From the NCBI RefSeq assembly GCF_002749615.1, contig NZ_CP024201.1, positions 2,542,001-2,606,000 of the forward strand: DNA of 64,000 bases, written 5' to 3'. The stretch is from Caulobacter mirabilis (GTDB lineage Bacteria > Pseudomonadota > Alphaproteobacteria > Caulobacterales > Caulobacteraceae). The position numbers and the translations under genes were made by a program. The stretch's first letter is position 1, and each line of letters opens with the position of its first letter. Positions 38,555 to 47,084 of this stretch are shown here, piece after piece. Below the pieces are notes generated by a model. It saw nothing but the letters and a program-made list of their open reading frames with translations. It ran no database searches and was not told the DNA's origin.

Positions 38555-38605
38555 ATGATCGCCAAGGCCGCCCTCGCCGCCCTCTATTACGCCCGCTCGT
38601 TCTGA
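38555..38605 (+). CDS. Candidate Tyr-Tyr leader peptide upstream of tyrS
   Basis: A 16-codon open frame, MIAKAALAALYYARSF, ends 166 bp before tyrS. Two consecutive Tyr codons (TAT TAC, 38585-38590) are followed closely by a hairpin that overlaps the stop (38594-38600 with 38605-38611). A second perfect 9 bp hairpin lies at 38624-38649. This is how amino-acid attenuators are built. There is no clear ribosome site and no T-run after the second hairpin, so it may be chance. Confidence 0.35.
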   Translation: MIAKAALAALYYARSF

Positions 38606-38623
38606 CGAGCGGCGCTGCGATCG

Positions 38624-38649
38624 CATGCCGCCCAACCTCCGGCGGCATG
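38624..38649 (+). promoter_or_regulatory. Perfect 9 bp hairpin in the tyrS leader
   Basis: CATGCCGCC (38624-38632) and GGCGGCATG (38641-38649) with an eight-base loop, between the short Tyr-Tyr frame and tyrS. The right arm (GGCGGC) is also complementary to GCCGCC runs inside the short frame, so alternative pairings are possible. Confidence 0.5.
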
Positions 38650-38771
38650 TCCTGATCTGATCCAGCACACGGTCGCCGGTCCCCTTCGAAGGAGACCTCC
38701 GTATGCTCATGACCTTGAACCCCTCCCCGCCTGACGTGCTAGAGCCCTCGGCGCAAGGAGACTCCCCGCCG

Positions 38772-40031
38772 ATGACCGCCGACGCCGCCTTCAAGTCCGA
38801 TTTCCTGCACACGCTGCAGGAGCGGGGCTTCATCCACCAGATCACCCATCCGGAGGAGCTGGACCAGGCGGCGTCCAAGGGACCGATCGCGGCCTACATC
38901 GGTTTCGACGCCACCGCGCCCAGCCTGCATGTCGGCAGCCTGATCCAGATCATGATGCTGCGCCGCCTGCAGCAGGCCGGCCACAAGCCGATCGTCCTGA
39001 TGGGCGGCGGCACGACCAAGGTCGGCGACCCGACCGGCAAGGACGAGGCGCGCAAGCTGCTGAGCGAGGCCGACATCCAGGCCAACATCGCCTCGATCCG
39101 GACCGTGTTCGCCAAGTTCCTGACCTTCGGCGACGGCCCAACCGACGCGGTGATGGTCGACAACGACGAGTGGCTGAGCCAGTTCGGCTACGTCCAGTTC
39201 CTGCGCGACTACGGCGTGCACTTCACGATCAACCGCATGCTGTCGTTCGACTCGGTGAAGCTGCGGCTCGAGCGCGAGCAGCCGATGACCTTCCTCGAGT
39301 TCAACTACATGCTGATGCAGTCGGTGGACTTCCTGGAGCTCAGCCGGTCGCGCGCCGCGGTGCTGCAGATGGGCGGCAGCGACCAGTGGGGCAACATCCT
39401 CAACGGGGTCGAGCTGATCCGGCGCGTCGACCAGAAGCCGGCCTTCGGCCTGACCACCCCGCTGCTGTCGACCGCTTCGGGCGCCAAGATGGGCAAGACG
39501 GCCCAGGGCGCGGTCTGGCTGAACGCCGACATGCGGTCGCCGTACGACTACTGGCAGTTCTGGCGCAACGCCGAGGACGCCGACGTCGGCCGGTTCCTGC
39601 GCCTGTTCACCGACCTGCCGCTGGACAGGATCGCCGAACTGGAGGCTCTCCGGGGCGCCCAGATCAACGACGCCAAGAAGGTGCTGGCCGACGAGACCAC
39701 CACCATGCTCCACGGCGCCGAGGCGGCGAAGGCCGCGCGGGAAGCCGCCGAGAAGGCGTTCGAGCAGGGCGCGCTGTCGGCCGACCTGCCGACGGTGGAG
39801 ATCGCCGCCTCGGTCCTGGCCGAGGGCGTGGCCCTGGCCGTGCTGGCGACCGACATCGGCCTGACCGCCTCGCGCGGCGAGGCCCGCCGTCTGGCCCAGG
39901 GCGGCGGCCTGCGTCTCAATGACGCCCAGGAGAAGGACGGTGACCGCGTCATCACGCCGGCCGACTTGGTCGACGGCGTGGTCAAGCTGAGCCAGGGCAA
40001 GAAGAAGATCGTGCTGGTGAAGCCGGTCTAG
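38772..40031 (+). CDS. tyrS: Tyrosyl-tRNA synthetase
   Basis: A 419-residue class I synthetase charging tRNA-Tyr. HIGH-type motif PSLHVGSL near residue 55 and KMSKS-type AKMGKT near residue 240 are present; the tyrosine pocket shows [12 protein letters not shown] and [10 protein letters not shown], and an S4-like domain ends the protein. The ATG at 38772 (AAGGAG, 11 bases upstream) gives the normal length. An in-frame ATG at 38703 also has a good AAGGAG eight bases upstream and would add 23 residues; I prefer 38772 from family length. Confidence 0.95.
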   Translation: MTADAAFKSDFLHTLQERGFIHQITHPEELDQAASKGPIAAYIGFDATAPSLHVGSLIQIMMLRRLQQAGHKPIVLMGGGTTKVGDPTGKDEARKLLSEADIQANIASIRTVFAKFLTFGDGPTDAVMVDNDEWLSQFGYVQFLRDYGVHFTINRMLSFDSVKLRLEREQPMTFLEFNYMLMQSVDFLELSRSRAAVLQMGGSDQWGNILNGVELIRRVDQKPAFGLTTPLLSTASGAKMGKTAQGAVWLNADMRSPYDYWQFWRNAEDADVGRFLRLFTDLPLDRIAELEALRGAQINDAKKVLADETTTMLHGAEAAKAAREAAEKAFEQGALSADLPTVEIAASVLAEGVALAVLATDIGLTASRGEARRLAQGGGLRLNDAQEKDGDRVITPADLVDGVVKLSQGKKKIVLVKPV

Positions 40032-40044
40032 CGACCCCAACTGT

Positions 40045-40138
40045 GTCATCCCGGACGGCCGCAGGCCGATCCGGGACCCAGTCGCCGGCGTTCGCCGCCC
40101 TGGGTCCCGGCTCTCTGCTTCGCTTCGGCCGGGATGAC
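40045..40138. repeat. Interspersed inverted-repeat element after tyrS
   Basis: GTCATCCCGG (40045-40054) and CCGGGATGAC (40129-40138) bound inner arms GGGACCCAG/CTGGGTCCC. It has the same outer ends as the GGCGAAGGCC family but a diverged core. It reaches to the start region of the peroxiredoxin gene. Confidence 0.75.
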
Positions 40139-40160
40139 CCTTGACCATGTGGAGGCCCGA

Positions 40161-40628
40161 GTGAACGGACCCAACGAAGGCGACAAGGCCCCCGACTTCG
40201 ACCTGCCGACCGACACCGGCCGGGTGCGGTTCGCCGACCTGAAGGGCCGCAAGGTGGTGCTGTTCTTCTATCCGAAGGACGACACCCCCGGCTGCACCAC
40301 CGAGTCCGTCGGCTTCTCTCAGGCCAAGGCGGATTTCGAGGCCGTCGGCGCGGTCCTGGTCGGGGTCTCGAAGGACACCGCGGCCAAGCACGGCAAGTTC
40401 CGCGCGAAGCACGGCCTGACCGTCGAGCTGGGCTCGGACGCCGAGAGCGACGTCATCGAACGCTACGGCTCCTGGGTCGAGAAGAGCCTCTACGGCCGCC
40501 AGTACATGGGCATCGACCGCTCGACCTTCCTGATCGACGGGAACGGGGTCGTTCGCCGGATCTGGCGCAAAGTGAAGGTCAAGGGCCACGTCGAGGCGGT
40601 GCTTGAGGCCGCGCGCGAACTCGCCTGA
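40161..40628 (+). CDS. bcp: Thiol peroxidase of the Bcp/PrxQ family
   Basis: A 155-residue peroxiredoxin that reduces peroxides. The start is taken as the GTG at 40161, six bases after GGAGG, because the upstream ATG (40134) lies in an interspersed repeat. The peroxidatic Cys is in YPKDDTPGCTTES; the resolving Cys usually five residues later is Ser/Gly here, so it is a 1-Cys form or uses another resolving thiol. GIDRSTFLIDGNG and RRIWRKVKVKGH match the family. Confidence 0.92.
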   Translation: MNGPNEGDKAPDFDLPTDTGRVRFADLKGRKVVLFFYPKDDTPGCTTESVGFSQAKADFEAVGAVLVGVSKDTAAKHGKFRAKHGLTVELGSDAESDVIERYGSWVEKSLYGRQYMGIDRSTFLIDGNGVVRRIWRKVKVKGHVEAVLEAARELA

Positions 40629-40854
40629 GCGCCCGCACCAGGAAGTGTTGCGAAAAGGTCGCGCCGCGGAGCGAATATTCGCGTGAGACGTGTCATCGAC
40701 GCTTCGGCGCTGGCGACCCGGGGGCGACCTGATTAACGATTGAGCCCAGTGAGGGATTCCACGTTTCGCGCCGCCCCTGACGCGCGAAGCCTCTTGCGCA
40801 TTTCATAATCTTAATTGCATATCCCCAAGTCCGAAAAATTCGGGTTCGGGGGCT

Positions 40855-42006
40855 ATGACGACTACGCGCTTGCGTCGAATTCGGCGGGCCATGGAGGAGT
40901 TGTTCCCGGAACGACACCTCTACATCCGCTCGGGCGGGGAAATGCGCGGCTTCGTGCTTTCCACCGGCAAACAGGTGATGGGCGCCGGCGTGGTCGCCGC
41001 CGCCGCGTTGTGGATGGGCGTGACCACCGCCGCCATGATGGTCAACGCGCTGTCGGCCAGCGCCGCGGACCAGGAACTCATCAAGCAGAAGCGCTATTTC
41101 GAGCGGGTCACCGCCGATCGCCAGGCGCGCCTGAACGCCGCCATCGACCAGCTGTCGACCACCGACGGCTCGCTGGACGAGCTGGCCAAGGTGGTCGAGA
41201 ACCGCCACCAGGCCCTGGCGCTGCTGCTGCAGGACTACAAGGGCGCCCCGGGCGCGCTGCAGGCCCTGGCGCCGGCCAAGCCGCAGTTGGCGGCCACCAC
41301 CCCGGTCCAGCGCGTCAAGAACACCCTGATCGACCAGGAGCGGATCATCTCCGCCGCCGAGGGCTTCGCCCGCAGCCGCGCCGAGCGCCTGCGTCTGGCC
41401 TTCCGCCTCGCCGGCCTGGATCCGGCCAGCTACGGCGGCCGCGGCGGCTCGCTGGGCGGCCCGCTGATCGAGGCGAAGGACCCGCGCGCGCTCGCCGCCG
41501 TGCTGGACGTCGACGAGAGCTTCGCCATGCGCATCCAGCGCGCGGCGAACAACATGTCCGACATGCGCTCGCTGCAGCAGGCGGCCAAGGCCCTGCCCTT
41601 CTATCGCCCGACCAGCGCCGGCGAGCAGTCGTCAAGCTACGGCGTGCGCCTCGACCCCTTCACGCGGCGTCCGGCCTTCCATTCGGGCCTCGACTTCCCG
41701 GGCGCCAGCTTCACCCCGATCTACGCCGCCGCGCCGGGCGTGGTGTCCTATTCCGGGGTGCGCTCTGGATACGGCAACACCGTGGAAATCGACCACGGCG
41801 GCGGATTCAAGACTCGCTACGCCCACCTCGCCGGGTTCAACGTGAGCGTCGGTCAGCGAGTCGCGGTTGGCCAGCGTATTGCATCGATGGGCTCGACCGG
41901 TCGCTCCACCGGCCCCCACTTGCACTATGAAGTGTGGGCCAACGGCCGGGCGCAGAACCCAAACCGTTTTCTGAAGGCCGGCGAATATGTTCAGCAAGCA
42001 GACTAA
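40855..42006 (+). CDS. M23 (LytM) peptidoglycan endopeptidase, LmdC-like
   Basis: A 383-residue bitopic protein: a basic cytoplasmic N-terminus (TTTRLRRIRR), a transmembrane helix at about residues 39-62, coiled-coil-like region and a C-terminal LytM domain. The zinc and catalytic residues are all present: H276 and D280 (HSGLD) and H355/H357 (PHLHYEVW). It overlaps the bactofilin gene by 20 bp. In the related Hyphomonas, the equivalent pair is LmdC and BacA, where bactofilin positions the endopeptidase for shape control; that role here is inference from synteny. Confidence 0.92.
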   Translation: MTTTRLRRIRRAMEELFPERHLYIRSGGEMRGFVLSTGKQVMGAGVVAAAALWMGVTTAAMMVNALSASAADQELIKQKRYFERVTADRQARLNAAIDQLSTTDGSLDELAKVVENRHQALALLLQDYKGAPGALQALAPAKPQLAATTPVQRVKNTLIDQERIISAAEGFARSRAERLRLAFRLAGLDPASYGGRGGSLGGPLIEAKDPRALAAVLDVDESFAMRIQRAANNMSDMRSLQQAAKALPFYRPTSAGEQSSSYGVRLDPFTRRPAFHSGLDFPGASFTPIYAAAPGVVSYSGVRSGYGNTVEIDHGGGFKTRYAHLAGFNVSVGQRVAVGQRIASMGSTGRSTGPHLHYEVWANGRAQNPNRFLKAGEYVQQAD

Positions 42007-42493
42007 GACCCCGGCGAAGACGTTGCCGCCCGCGGCGCCGTCGACGCCCACCCCCGCCCTGGTGATCCCCGAACAGCCCAAGGCCCGCCCCCGCGTGGCG
42101 TCGCTGATCAGCGACGGCATCACCATCGAGGGCGGCGTCACCGGCGACGGCGAGCTGCAGATCGACGGCGTGGTCCGCGGCGACGTCCGCGTGGGCCGCC
42201 TGACCGTCGGCGACACCGGCCATATCGAGGGCTCGGTGTTCGCCGAGGCGATCGAGGTCCGCGGTCGCGTGATCGGCGCGGTGACCGCCAAGCAGGTGCG
42301 TCTTTATGGCACAGCCTACATCGACGGCGACATCACCCATGAACAGCTGGCGATGGAAACCGGCGCCTTCTTCCAGGGCCGCAGCCTGAAGTTCCAGCGC
42401 CCGGCCACGCCGCCGCCGAGCCAACCTGCGCCGCAGGCCGCCGCGGCGCCGCTGAGCGGCGAGGTTCTGCCGGCGCCCGCGCCGATCGCCTAG
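41987..42493 (+). CDS. bacA: Bactofilin
   Basis: A 168-residue cytoskeletal protein. A Pro/Ala-rich N-terminus precedes the bactofilin beta-helix at about residues 40-135 (DGITIEGGVTGDGELQIDGVVRGDVRVGRLTVGDTGHIEGSVFAEAIEVRGRVIGAV, with regular beta repeats). Pro/Ala-rich tails flank it, as usual. It polymerises without nucleotides and recruits cell-wall enzymes. The start lies inside the M23 gene (20 bp overlap), so the two are co-expressed. A terminator-like hairpin follows at 42517. Confidence 0.94.
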   Translation: MFSKQTKTPAKTLPPAAPSTPTPALVIPEQPKARPRVASLISDGITIEGGVTGDGELQIDGVVRGDVRVGRLTVGDTGHIEGSVFAEAIEVRGRVIGAVTAKQVRLYGTAYIDGDITHEQLAMETGAFFQGRSLKFQRPATPPPSQPAPQAAAAPLSGEVLPAPAPIA

Positions 42494-42516
42494 GCAGGGC
42501 TCTGACGTCCGGTTCC

Positions 42517-42539
42517 GGGACAGGTCGCTGACCTGTCCC
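42517..42539. repeat. Single GGGGACA/TGTCCC hairpin, possible terminator of the M23-bactofilin operon
   Basis: Perfect 10 bp stem (42517-42526 with 42530-42539), GCT loop, no T-run. Its ends match the hairpin units of the element at 2963-3046 and 46986-47067, so it may be a lone member of that family. Confidence 0.7.
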
Positions 42540-42571
42540 CGACCTCCTGCATCAAATCTGCACGGACGCGA

Positions 42572-42600
42572 TTGACAGTCCGCAGCAACCCCAATACTGC
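42572..42600 (+). promoter_or_regulatory. Candidate promoter of the second TonB receptor operon
   Basis: Consensus TTGACA (42572-42577), 17 bp spacer, then TACTGC (42595-42600), which is a weak -10. It lies 30 bp before the ATG at 42631. Confidence 0.5.
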
Positions 42601-42630
42601 GAACGCCTCGCAATAACGGGGGTTTTCTGC

Positions 42631-44913
42631 ATGCGTACGGCCGCGCTCTTCCTGTCGGCAGGCGTTCTTTCCTTGCTGGCGGCCGGTCTGGCGCAGGCCG
42701 CCGAAATCGCCCCCGCCGAAGCGACCGACGTCGAGGCGGTCATCATCACCGGCGAAAAGGTCGGCCGCTCGGTCCAGGAGACCGTGACCAGCGTCGCCGT
42801 CGTCGGCGCCAAACAGATCGAGCAGCAGAACATCCAGAACTTCGCGGACATCGTGCAGCGCACGGCCAACATGTCCGACACCTACGGCGCCACCGGCTTC
42901 ACCATCCGCGGCGTCAGTAACACCAGCGTCTCTGGCGGCGGCAGCGCCGGCCTGGCGACGGTCTATGTCGACGGCGCCTCCATCCCCGAGCGCGGCCTCG
43001 CCAACGGCCCGCTGGAAATGTGGGACATCAGCCAGGTCGAGATCCTGCGCGGTCCTCAGTCCACCCTGCAGGGGCGCAACGCCATGGCCGGCGCGGTGAT
43101 CATCCGCTCGGCCGAGCCGACCTTCGACTTCAGCGGCAAGGCCCGCCTGATCATGACGGACGCCAAGGACCGGTCGTTCGCCGTCGCCGTCAGCGGCCCG
43201 CTCATCGCCGACCAGCTGGCCTTCCGCGTCTCGGCCGAGGAGCGGCACAAGGACGGCTTCATCCGCAACATCACCCGCGGCGGCCAGGAAGACGCCCTGG
43301 ACGCTTCCACGGTGCGCGCCCAGCTGATGTTCACCCCGACGGCGCTGCCGGGCCTGAAACTGCGCGCCATCTGGACGCACGACGAACGCCAGGGCGCCTA
43401 CATCTACACCTACGTGCGCACCGATCGGCCGAACTTCTACGACCAGCGCGTCTCGATCTCCGACTATCCGAACAGCAGCGACAGCAAGACCGACATGCTG
43501 ACGCTGGAGGGGGACTACCGGCTGAACGACCGCTTCTCGCTGTCCAGCGTCACCGCCTGGAGCAAGGTCGACAACTTCAGCCGCTACGACGGCGACGACA
43601 CCGACCGCCCCCTCTCCTACGGAGACTCGCTGGAAGGCGAAGAGAGCCTGTCCCAGGAGCTGCGCCTCAACTACCAGGGCGAGCGCCTGAGCGGCGTCGT
43701 CGGCCTCTGGTACTCCAAGCGTGAGCGTGACTACGACCTGAAGAGCCTGACCAACGTCGACACGCCGCAGCCGACCCTCGCCGCCCTGCTGCAAACCCCC
43801 GCGTTCGGCAGCTTCCCGGCGGCCCAGGCCAACGCCATCGCGACCCAGTACGTCGCCGCCCTGCCGGTGATCCCGGTGAACTTCAAGGGCGTGTCGTACG
43901 AGGACATCACCACGACCGCCCTGTTCGCGGACGGCCGCTACCAGCTGACCGACAAGCTCTCGATCCTCGGCGGGTTCCGGTATGATCGCGAGGAGAACGA
44001 ACAGGCCGTCGACCAGGTCACCACCTTCGCCGGGATCTATCCGAACCCGACGAACTTCGGCCCGCTGGCCCCGGTGATCGCCGGCCTGAACTTCGCGGTC
44101 AGCCAGTTCGTCGCCCAGGCCAACGCCACCACCCCGGCCTATACCCGCACCTTCGAGGCCTTCCTGCCCAAGCTGGGCGTGAAGTACGACTTCACCGACG
44201 ACATCTCCGCCAGCTTCGTGGTCCAGCGCGGCTACCGCTCCGGCGGCTCGTCCGTGAACCAGGCGCGGTCCTCGGTCGTGGCCTACGATCCGGAGTACAC
44301 CTGGAACTACGAGGCGGCGCTGCGGACCCAGTGGCTGGACCGCACCCTGACCGTCAACGCCAACGCCTACTACGTCGACTGGACCGACCAACAGGTCGCG
44401 GTGAACATGGGTCTCAACGCCTACGACACCCAGATCCAGAACGCCGGCGCCTCGCACCTGTACGGCTTCGAGATCGAGGCGGCCCACCAGGTGAACCCCA
44501 GCCTCGACTGGTACGCCTCGCTGGGTCACACCAAGACCAAGTTCGACGAGTTCAACGTCACGATCGGCGCCCTGACGACCGACCTGGCCGGTTCGGAGTT
44601 TCCGTTCGCCCCGGCCTGGACCCTGGCCGGCGGCGTCAACTGGCGCTGGGGGAACGGCTTCATCGGCAACCTGAACGCCAACTACCGCACCGAGTCCTAT
44701 TCCAGCGTCGGCGTCGACCAGAAGAACTACAAGGTGCCGGCGCGCACCCTGGTCAACGCCAAAGTCGGCTGGGAGAACCAAGCCTACGGGATCTACGCCT
44801 ACGCCAACAACCTGCTCGACGAGCAGTACATCCAGTACAATCAGGCCGCCCTGAACCGCGCCATGCTCGGCGATCCGCGCGTCATCGGCTTCATGGTCGA
44901 GGCGCGCTGGTGA
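42631..44913 (+). CDS. TonB-dependent receptor, probable siderophore uptake
   Basis: A 760-residue outer-membrane receptor. A signal peptide ends in GLAQA/AE, a TonB-box-like segment follows (EAVIITGEK), and the plug shows FTIRGVSNTS and VEILRGPQSTLQGRNAMAGA. The C-terminus is VIGFMVEARW, with the terminal aromatic typical of barrel insertion. The next gene starts in its stop codon and the one after encodes a PepSY-helix protein, as in ferric-siderophore uptake/reduction modules; iron uptake is therefore likely, though the ligand is unknown. Confidence 0.93.
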   Translation: MRTAALFLSAGVLSLLAAGLAQAAEIAPAEATDVEAVIITGEKVGRSVQETVTSVAVVGAKQIEQQNIQNFADIVQRTANMSDTYGATGFTIRGVSNTSVSGGGSAGLATVYVDGASIPERGLANGPLEMWDISQVEILRGPQSTLQGRNAMAGAVIIRSAEPTFDFSGKARLIMTDAKDRSFAVAVSGPLIADQLAFRVSAEERHKDGFIRNITRGGQEDALDASTVRAQLMFTPTALPGLKLRAIWTHDERQGAYIYTYVRTDRPNFYDQRVSISDYPNSSDSKTDMLTLEGDYRLNDRFSLSSVTAWSKVDNFSRYDGDDTDRPLSYGDSLEGEESLSQELRLNYQGERLSGVVGLWYSKRERDYDLKSLTNVDTPQPTLAALLQTPAFGSFPAAQANAIATQYVAALPVIPVNFKGVSYEDITTTALFADGRYQLTDKLSILGGFRYDREENEQAVDQVTTFAGIYPNPTNFGPLAPVIAGLNFAVSQFVAQANATTPAYTRTFEAFLPKLGVKYDFTDDISASFVVQRGYRSGGSSVNQARSSVVAYDPEYTWNYEAALRTQWLDRTLTVNANAYYVDWTDQQVAVNMGLNAYDTQIQNAGASHLYGFEIEAAHQVNPSLDWYASLGHTKTKFDEFNVTIGALTTDLAGSEFPFAPAWTLAGGVNWRWGNGFIGNLNANYRTESYSSVGVDQKNYKVPARTLVNAKVGWENQAYGIYAYANNLLDEQYIQYNQAALNRAMLGDPRVIGFMVEARW

Positions 44914-45485
44914 GCCCCGCGGCCACGGTCGCGGGCTGCGGCCTGCTCCTCGTGCTCGGCGTCGGCGCGGCGCTGCTGCTGAGGCAGGCCTGGCGCGACC
45001 GCGGCCCGCGCCGGCCGTGGCTTATCGTCGGAGGCTGGCTGCTCATCGCCGCCGGCGTCGTCGCCTCCGGCTGGCTGCTCGGCGCCGACCGGGGGCCGTT
45101 CGCGGCCTTCGCCCTGATCCCCTTCGCCGCCCTGGTCCTGATCGCCATCGGGGTTCAGGTCCGCGACCCGAACAAGCGCGCCCCTCGTGAGATCGCTCTG
45201 GAGCCGTCCGAGCGGCCATCCAAGGCCTGGCGCGGCTGGCTGCGCGCGGCCCTGGCCGGCCCGATCGGCGGCATCGCCGCCATGGGCGTGGGTCTGGCCT
45301 GGACCGTCTGGGTTCCGGGCGAGCCGCAGACCCGGATGGTCATCGGCGGCCTGCTGGTGCCGGTTCTGTGGGGCGGCGCCATGGCCTGGACCCTGGCCGA
45401 CAACAAGATCCTGCGCGCCACCGCCGTGCTGGTCGGCGTCACGGTGGTCACCTTCGCCGCCTCCGCGATCAAGGGGTTCGCATGA
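44910..45485 (+). CDS. Five-helix inner-membrane protein in the receptor-PepSY operon
   Basis: A 191-residue protein with about five hydrophobic segments in two groups, joined by a charged segment (VRDPNKRAPREIALEPSERPS). The start is GTG at 44910, overlapping the receptor stop (GTGA), and the stop overlaps the next start (ATGA). I do not recognise a family. Comparable small membrane proteins accompany PepSY proteins in siderophore operons, suggesting a role in reduction or transfer of iron across the inner membrane. Confidence 0.8.
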   Translation: MSPAATVAGCGLLLVLGVGAALLLRQAWRDRGPRRPWLIVGGWLLIAAGVVASGWLLGADRGPFAAFALIPFAALVLIAIGVQVRDPNKRAPREIALEPSERPSKAWRGWLRAALAGPIGGIAAMGVGLAWTVWVPGEPQTRMVIGGLLVPVLWGGAMAWTLADNKILRATAVLVGVTVVTFAASAIKGFA

Positions 45486-46978
45486 GCAAGTCGATCTGGC
45501 CGAAAATCCCCTCCGGCTTCGTCCGCGCCGTCCTGGCCGGCCACTCCTCGCTGGGCCTGGCCTTCGCGGCGCTGATCTACCTGGTCTGCTTCTCCGGCTC
45601 GATCGCCGTGCTGGCCAACGAGTTCAAGCGCTGGGAGCAGCCGGACGCCCCGCAGCTGACCCGCGTCGAGCCGGCCGCCATCCAGCGGGCCGTCGAGCAG
45701 GCCGTCGCCCGTCACAAGGGCGCAGAGCACATCTACCTCTACCCGCCGACGCCGGATCTGCCGCGCTTCACCCTGTACGTCGACGTCCCGAAGATCACGC
45801 ACGATCCCGAGTACGTTGCCGACGGTCAGGGCACGCTCGTCTCCGATGCGCAGCACGCCTGGACCGAGTTCATGACGTCGATGCACATCTATCTGCATCT
45901 GCCGCAGACCTGGGGGATGTTCGTCGTCGGCCTGACCGGCGTGGCGCTGCTGTCATCGCTGATCTCCGGCGTGCTCGCCCACCCCCGGGTGTTCAAGGAC
46001 GCCTTCCACCTGCGCTGGGGCGGCTCGAAGCGCCTGCAGGAGGCCGACCTGCACAACCGCATCGGCGTCTGGGCCCTGCCCTTCCACATCGCCATCTCGC
46101 TGACCGGCGCGCTGCTGGGCCTGACCATCGTCATCGTCGGCATCCTGGCCCTGGCCGTGTTCAAGGGCGACACCGACAAGGCCTACGCCCTCTTTATCCC
46201 GCCTCATCCGGTCGACGACCCGCGCCCGGCGGCCCTGCCCGACATCCCCGCCGCCATCAAGGTGATCCAGGCCAAGGCCCCCGGCTACGCGCCCGTGCTG
46301 GTGGTCCTGGAGCATCCCGGCGAGGAAGGCGGCGCCATCCTGATCAACGCGGCCAAGCCCGGCACGCTGTCGCGCGGCGACACCTACACCTTCGACCGCC
46401 ACGGCAAGCTGATGTACTCGAAGCGGTTCGAGGAGATGAACCTGGGCGAGAAGATCATCCAGGTCCTGGCTCCGATCCACTTCGGCTGGTTCGCCGGCGG
46501 GCTGATGAAGACGGTCTATGTCGTGCTCGGCCTTGGGCTCACGGCGGTCACCTCCAGCGGCGTCGCCATCTGGCTGGCCCGCCGCCGCGCCAAGGGCCGC
46601 CCGGCGCCGCGCTGGGAACGGGTCTGGATCGCCACGGTCTGGAGCCAGCCGTTCAGCTTTGCTGTCGCGGCCGTGGTCTCCCTGCTGGCGCCGCTGCCGA
46701 TGCTGGCGGTCTGGGCCGCGGCCACGGCCGTCGCCCTGGCCCTGGCCGCCGCCTGGACGCCGCAGCAGCTCAGCGCCCGCCTACGCCTGGCCACGGCCGG
46801 CTTCATGGTCGGCGCGGCCGTGCTGCACATGATCCTGAAGGGCGGCGTCATGGCCGACCCGATGGGCTGGATCATGGACGCCATCATCCTGGCCTCGGCC
46901 GCCGTCCTGGCCGCCACCGTCCTGCGCCTCAAGCCGCGTGAAACCGTCGCCGAGCCGCAGCCGGTTCCGGCGGAGTAG
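45482..46978 (+). CDS. PepSY-associated transmembrane protein (siderophore reductase-like)
   Basis: A 498-residue inner-membrane protein of the PepSY-TM family, which includes ferric-siderophore reductases such as FsrB/PiuB-like proteins. The first helix is RAVLAGHSSLGLAFAALIYLVCFSGSIAVLANEF. A periplasmic PepSY part follows, with MSMHIYLHLPQT-like HIYLHLPQTWGMF, LHNRIGVWALPFHIAISLTGALLG (conserved histidines), and further helices to the C-terminus. It overlaps the upstream gene by 4 bp and is last in the operon. Confidence 0.9.
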   Translation: MSKSIWPKIPSGFVRAVLAGHSSLGLAFAALIYLVCFSGSIAVLANEFKRWEQPDAPQLTRVEPAAIQRAVEQAVARHKGAEHIYLYPPTPDLPRFTLYVDVPKITHDPEYVADGQGTLVSDAQHAWTEFMTSMHIYLHLPQTWGMFVVGLTGVALLSSLISGVLAHPRVFKDAFHLRWGGSKRLQEADLHNRIGVWALPFHIAISLTGALLGLTIVIVGILALAVFKGDTDKAYALFIPPHPVDDPRPAALPDIPAAIKVIQAKAPGYAPVLVVLEHPGEEGGAILINAAKPGTLSRGDTYTFDRHGKLMYSKRFEEMNLGEKIIQVLAPIHFGWFAGGLMKTVYVVLGLGLTAVTSSGVAIWLARRRAKGRPAPRWERVWIATVWSQPFSFAVAAVVSLLAPLPMLAVWAAATAVALALAAAWTPQQLSARLRLATAGFMVGAAVLHMILKGGVMADPMGWIMDAIILASAAVLAATVLRLKPRETVAEPQPVPAE

Positions 46979-46985
46979 TCACGAA

Positions 46986-47067
46986 AAGGGCGACATGCTC
47001 CGCGCAGCGGTGCGTGTCCCCGTCTTCGGCTCGGCGAAAGGGGACACGTACCTGCGGTACATGTCCC
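46986..47067. repeat. REP-like element, GGGGAC...GTCCCC family (copy 2)
   Basis: Nearly the reverse complement of the element at 2963-3046: GACATGCTCCGC...GGTGCGTGTCCCCG, a short spacer, then GGGGACACGTACCTGCGG...CATGTCCC. It lies between the convergent PepSY gene and prfB. Confidence 0.85.
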
Positions 47068-47084
47068 GAAGGCCCCGGGGTCCC

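Noticed and set aside
38703-38771. Longer tyrS start at 38703
   Set aside because: It has a good ribosome site, but would add 23 residues not expected in the family; the ATG at 38772 also has AAGGAG. Kept as the alternative.
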